Position numbers and translations under genes: made by a program. Positions 61,159-64,000 of a stretch of DNA of 64,000 nucleotides are shown piece after piece. The notes below the pieces were generated by a model. That model was not told the DNA's origin. It was given only the letters and a program-made list of their open reading frames with translations, and did no database searches. Source of the DNA: an uncultured Thermoproteales archaeon (GTDB lineage: Archaea > Thermoproteota > Thermoprotei > Thermoproteales > Thermoproteaceae); assembly GCA_938027595.1 (NCBI GenBank), contig CALJAK010000011.1, forward strand, positions 1 through 64,000, read 5' to 3'. Every line of letters begins with the position of its first letter. The first letter of the stretch is position 1.

Positions 61159-61906
61159 GTAGCAACTTCAACTTTTCGTAGATCGACGCCACTCTCTCCA
61201 CGTCTATCGACAACTCCCTCCTGGGGGGCTCCTCGCCCTCCCGCAGTCTGCCGCCACGTATGTATATCAACCTATTGGCGATGGCCGTGACGTCGGGGTC
61301 GTGCGTAGCTATGAATATGGTGGTCCGCATGGTTTTGTTGACAGCCGCAATGAGGCTGAGCAACAGAGAGGCGTTGTCCACATCCACGTTCGAGGTGGGC
61401 TCGTCTAGAATCAACAGCGGCGGGTCGGCAGCCATAGCTCTAGCGAAAGCCACACGCTGCTGCATGCCGCCGGACAGTTGGCTGGGGTACAGCCCCCCCA
61501 CGCCGCCGAGGCCAACCATCTCCAAGAGAAGCCTCGCCCTCATGTAAGCCAACTCCCTCCTGACGCCAAGCGCAACTAGCGGCAGCGCCACGTTCTGCTC
61601 CGCCGTGAGGTAAGGCACAAGGTTGAAAGTCTGGAAGAGGAAACCCACATTCCTAAGTCTAAACTTCTCCAACTCCCTCTCCCCCATGTGCGTTACGTCT
61701 CTATCGAGAATGTACACCTCGCCAGAGGTGGGTCTGTCTAACGTACTCACTATATTCAACAGCGTGGTTTTCCCAGAGCCCGAGGGACCCATCAAAACCA
61801 CCACCTCCCCCCGCTCCACAGACAGCGAAACTCTGTCGAGAGCAACCACGTCGCCACCCTTCGTCTTATACACTTTCGTCACTTCTCTCAACACCGCGGC
61901 TTTCAT
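61145..61906 (-). CDS. ABC transporter ATPase (LolD/MacB type)
   Basis: 253 residues with Walker A GPSGSGKTTLLN, Q-loop FLFQTFNLVPYLTAEQN, signature LSGGMQQRVAFARAM, Walker B LLILDEPTSNVD and the switch His in IFIATHDPDV. The class normally works with an FtsX/MacB-type permease, but none is next to it. It overlaps the CCG protein gene by 4 bp and the LUD gene by 14 bp, so it is firmly part of that operon. Confidence 0.88.
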   Translation of the reverse strand: MKAAVLREVTKVYKTKGGDVVALDRVSLSVERGEVVVLMGPSGSGKTTLLNIVSTLDRPTSGEVYILDRDVTHMGERELEKFRLRNVGFLFQTFNLVPYLTAEQNVALPLVALGVRRELAYMRARLLLEMVGLGGVGGLYPSQLSGGMQQRVAFARAMAADPPLLILDEPTSNVDVDNASLLLSLIAAVNKTMRTTIFIATHDPDVTAIANRLIYIRGGRLREGEEPPRRELSIDVERVASIYEKLKLLHELG

Positions 61907-62799
61907 TCCACCACCTCAGCCAAATCTAGTCCCCCCAGGTTGACTAGGCAAATTGGGCAAGCAACCACAATTTTGTCCGACAGGCGAGTCAACTTCGCCA
62001 ACCTATCCAACGCCACCCGCTTGGCGAGGCTAGGCAACACCGCCTCCACGGGCCCCCCGCAGCAGCCGGACGTCTCCCTCCCCGTGACGTAGGGGTCCTC
62101 CACGGGGCGGCCCGGCGCCAGTATCTCCCTCAGTCTGTGGTACATGTCGAGGTGCCTACTGTAGAGACAAGAGTCGTGAATTACAAAATTCGAAATCTTC
62201 ACACGGCTTACCTTCACTAACTCTAGGTAATTCACCACCCCCAAGTCAAACCCATCCACGTACTTGGGGTAAACCACAGAAAGCACATAGTGCGTATGTG
62301 GATCCACGGTGACCACCTCCCTCACCCCCGCCGCCTTAAGCCGGCGGTAGACCTCCCCAGCGTGCCTGGCGAACTCCTCCTCAAACCCCAACTCGTACAA
62401 GAGTGCCCCAGAGTAGGGCTCCTCCTCCAAAACGCCAACCTCCACACCACTCCTCTCCAGCAGTCTATATATGTTTTTGAGTATGGCCGACGCCCTCTCC
62501 TCCTCATCTCTCGACGGCTTCAACAGAAACCTCGCCAGGTACTTAGCCCCAGCGCTAGCCAGCCAAGCCGCGGCGCCCCCCTCCGCCGCGCGGGACTTCT
62601 CCAAGAGATCCACCGCCCGCTTGACGAGCGGCGCCAGTTGATACATGCAGGAGGTGTACAAAACCCGCTCCCCACGGGGGAGCCCCTCCCGCCACCTCCG
62701 GCAGACGCCGGGGTCCACCGGCAGAGGCAGGCCGTACTTCTCAAGGGAGTAAGTCACCAACTCTCTCAAAGTCTTCACCCACTGCCTAACGTCACTCAT
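61903..62799 (-). CDS. CCG-domain Fe-S oxidoreductase subunit (LutA/GlcF/HdrD-like)
   Basis: 298 residues from ATG 62799. The C-terminal motif SGCCGGPVE...CPICL is one CCG-type cluster-binding site; the N-terminal half has YTSCMYQLAPLVKRA and HDSCLYSRHLDMYH. Only one complete CCG motif is clear, so it may carry a single non-cubane or [4Fe-4S] centre. Such proteins pair with LUD proteins or FAD-linked 2-hydroxy-acid dehydrogenases. It overlaps malate synthase by 8 bp and the ATPase by 4 bp. Confidence 0.78.
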   Translation of the reverse strand: MSDVRQWVKTLRELVTYSLEKYGLPLPVDPGVCRRWREGLPRGERVLYTSCMYQLAPLVKRAVDLLEKSRAAEGGAAAWLASAGAKYLARFLLKPSRDEEERASAILKNIYRLLERSGVEVGVLEEEPYSGALLYELGFEEEFARHAGEVYRRLKAAGVREVVTVDPHTHYVLSVVYPKYVDGFDLGVVNYLELVKVSRVKISNFVIHDSCLYSRHLDMYHRLREILAPGRPVEDPYVTGRETSGCCGGPVEAVLPSLAKRVALDRLAKLTRLSDKIVVACPICLVNLGGLDLAEVVE

Positions 62800-64000
62800 G
62801 CCTAACGTCAAGTAGATAGTTACGAAGCTTCACGTCCCCCACCTCTGATGTGAAAACCGCCTCCAAAACGGACTTCCTAACCTCCGGAGGCAGCGGCGCC
62901 AGCACCATGAGGAGGCGCCCCGAGTGTTGTAAATACACGGGCGACGTTAGTTTAACCCACAGCGCCTCCATAACCACATCCGCAAAAGACCTGTCGAACT
63001 TGGGCACCGAGTCAGCCACGGCCCTCTCCAACTCTCTACTCATGACTTGGAGTATTTCCTCCGCGACCGCGCGGGGGTCCCTCACGCCGGAGACGCGCTG
63101 GAGTACCTCTTTCACTCTGTCTACAAACCTCGCCAGAATCCTCTCGGCCGCCACTCTGTCTAGCTCTTCGTAAAATGCGGATGTCCACTCTCTATGTAGC
63201 TGCCAGAGTTTCTTAAACATGTCTATGGTGAATCGAGTGCCGGGCTCTACTCTAACTACCTCCACGGCGGGGACCACGCCCAGCTTAGTCTTGGCGGGCC
63301 CCCTCAAATATCCCCCCCTTGTGAAGACCGCGCCGTGGCGTAGTAGAGTCCACAGCCAAGTGACGAAAATTCGGTAGGTGGCCAAGTCGTTCATGAACCT
63401 CTGCCCCAACTCGTAGTCGTCAATCGCCGCCGCGAGGTTGCCGTTCAACAACTGAAAGCCGTAATTTGCAGCCATGTAAAACGCGTGCTGCACACGCTCC
63501 ACGGTGATGTCTCCCCTCGGCGGTTCGTAGAGCGCGCTCCAGAGGTCGCCCCCCCAGGGGATGGAGAACAACTTCTCGGGGGTGTCCACGTCGCTCTCGT
63601 GGATAACCCACGGCGTGATTTCGCCCCTCTCGTTCAATAAACCAAGCCGCTGGAACGTCGCCCTCTCCTCTTCCGTGAGTCCACTATCTACAGCCGGCGT
63701 GCGTACCCCGTCCACCTCCACGTATTTGGTGGGGCGGTCTATGAGTTTCTGTAAGTCGGCCAAGTCAACTCTGAGGGGCTCGCTGCCGGCTTTTACGTAA
63801 CTCTCCTCCGGCGTGGCGACCCAACTCTGTCTAAACAAATCGAACAACTTCCCCTCTACCCCTCCAGCTAGGATTTCCCCAAGAGTGACGCGCCCCACTG
63901 GACCCCTCGGCACAAATATGAGGCCAATCAACCGCTCTCTGAGTTTGTCAAGCCAGATGCCCCTCAAAGCTCTGGCGTTGTACCTATGCCTGCCGTAGGG
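62792..64000 (-). CDS. malate synthase, C-terminal part (partial)
   Basis: At least 402 residues; the gene continues beyond 64000. The visible end begins PYGRHRYNARALRGIWLDK in frame at the window edge and holds ALYEPPRGDITVERVQHAFY and FQLLNGNLAAAIDDYELGQRF, which match the C-terminal domain of malate synthase, where a conserved Asp acts as the base (DDYELGQ region). The enzyme condenses glyoxylate and acetyl-CoA. A TTG at 63967 can look like a start but the frame runs on. The downstream Fe-S genes suggest glycolate or glyoxylate metabolism. Confidence 0.72.
   Translation of the reverse strand, partial: PYGRHRYNARALRGIWLDKLRERLIGLIFVPRGPVGRVTLGEILAGGVEGKLFDLFRQSWVATPEESYVKAGSEPLRVDLADLQKLIDRPTKYVEVDGVRTPAVDSGLTEEERATFQRLGLLNERGEITPWVIHESDVDTPEKLFSIPWGGDLWSALYEPPRGDITVERVQHAFYMAANYGFQLLNGNLAAAIDDYELGQRFMNDLATYRIFVTWLWTLLRHGAVFTRGGYLRGPAKTKLGVVPAVEVVRVEPGTRFTIDMFKKLWQLHREWTSAFYEELDRVAAERILARFVDRVKEVLQRVSGVRDPRAVAEEILQVMSRELERAVADSVPKFDRSFADVVMEALWVKLTSPVYLQHSGRLLMVLAPLPPEVRKSVLEAVFTSEVGDVKLRNYLLDVRHE

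Noticed and set aside
1-64000. Insertion sequences or prophage
   Set aside because: No transposase, integrase, long inverted repeats or target duplications were seen; the CRISPR and the broken gene at 228-543 are the only mobile-related traces.

Overview
The window looks like part of the chromosome of a hyperthermophilic crenarchaeon of the Thermoproteales, most likely Pyrobaculum or a close relative. The evidence is a TATA box about 20-27 nt upstream of many start codons with no room for a leader, archaeal information-processing genes (proteasome beta, aIF2-beta, TmcA, archaeal PheS, Trm10-like), an intron-containing tRNA-Tyr(GUA) with C1-G72, candidate C/D box sRNAs squeezed between or over gene ends, and a CRISPR repeat ending in ATTGAAAG of the type I remember from Pyrobaculum. 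The species call is an inference from memory.

Layout. 1-4,070: end of etfA, a decayed gene, a proteasome beta subunit without the catalytic threonine, RtcA, a NOG1-like GTPase and a SAM hydrolase. 4,147-10,238: a respiratory locus with a ribbon-helix-helix regulator, a TorD-type chaperone, a Tat-exported four-cluster Fe-S subunit, an NrfD-type membrane anchor and a 1172-residue molybdopterin oxidoreductase (tetrathionate/arsenate reductase clade). 10,270-19,434: membrane and solute-binding proteins, thiolase, a MetE-like protein, Trm10-like methyltransferase and aconitase. 19,400-26,900: small and hypothetical genes, a 28-codon Glu/Trp microprotein, SpeH, HxlB, UbiX, a nucleoside phosphorylase, an M42 peptidase and coiled-coil proteins. 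26,981-32,533: a secreted protein, DUF1512, a second ribbon-helix-helix gene coupled to pheS, and nadM.

32,680-38,220: a molybdate/tungstate ABC transporter, then the archaeal coenzyme A route (pantoate kinase, ketopantoate reductase, PanB, phosphopantothenate synthetase) and tRNA-Tyr. 38,242-43,762: a phosphate system with two PhoU-type proteins, one carrying an AbrB-like domain, flanking PstSCAB. 43,733-51,723: MscS channel, a second M42 peptidase and a fatty-acid/crotonyl-CoA block (acyl-CoA ligase, aldo/keto reductase, fused hydroxyacyl-CoA dehydrogenase/enoyl-CoA hydratase, acyl-CoA dehydrogenase). 51,720-58,241: aIF2-beta, TmcA, MqnD, an EamA permease, a regulator and citramalate synthase with an apparent frameshift. 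58,265-64,000: a cas-less three-repeat CRISPR, a phosphodiesterase, CoxG-like and TusA-like proteins, and a tightly overlapped operon of malate synthase, CCG-domain protein, ABC ATPase and LUD-domain Fe-S protein.

The genes fit an anaerobic or facultative respirer using a Mo/W enzyme, menaquinone (MqnD, UbiX), the TCA cycle (aconitase) and C4/crotonyl-CoA chemistry compatible with the dicarboxylate/4-hydroxybutyrate cycle. The most unusual items are the Glu/Trp microprotein with its own promoter, the solitary CRISPR in a G-free strand, the cimA frameshift, three C/D box sRNA candidates, and the LUD/malate synthase operon with an ABC ATPase inside it. No insertion sequence, rRNA or cas gene was seen.
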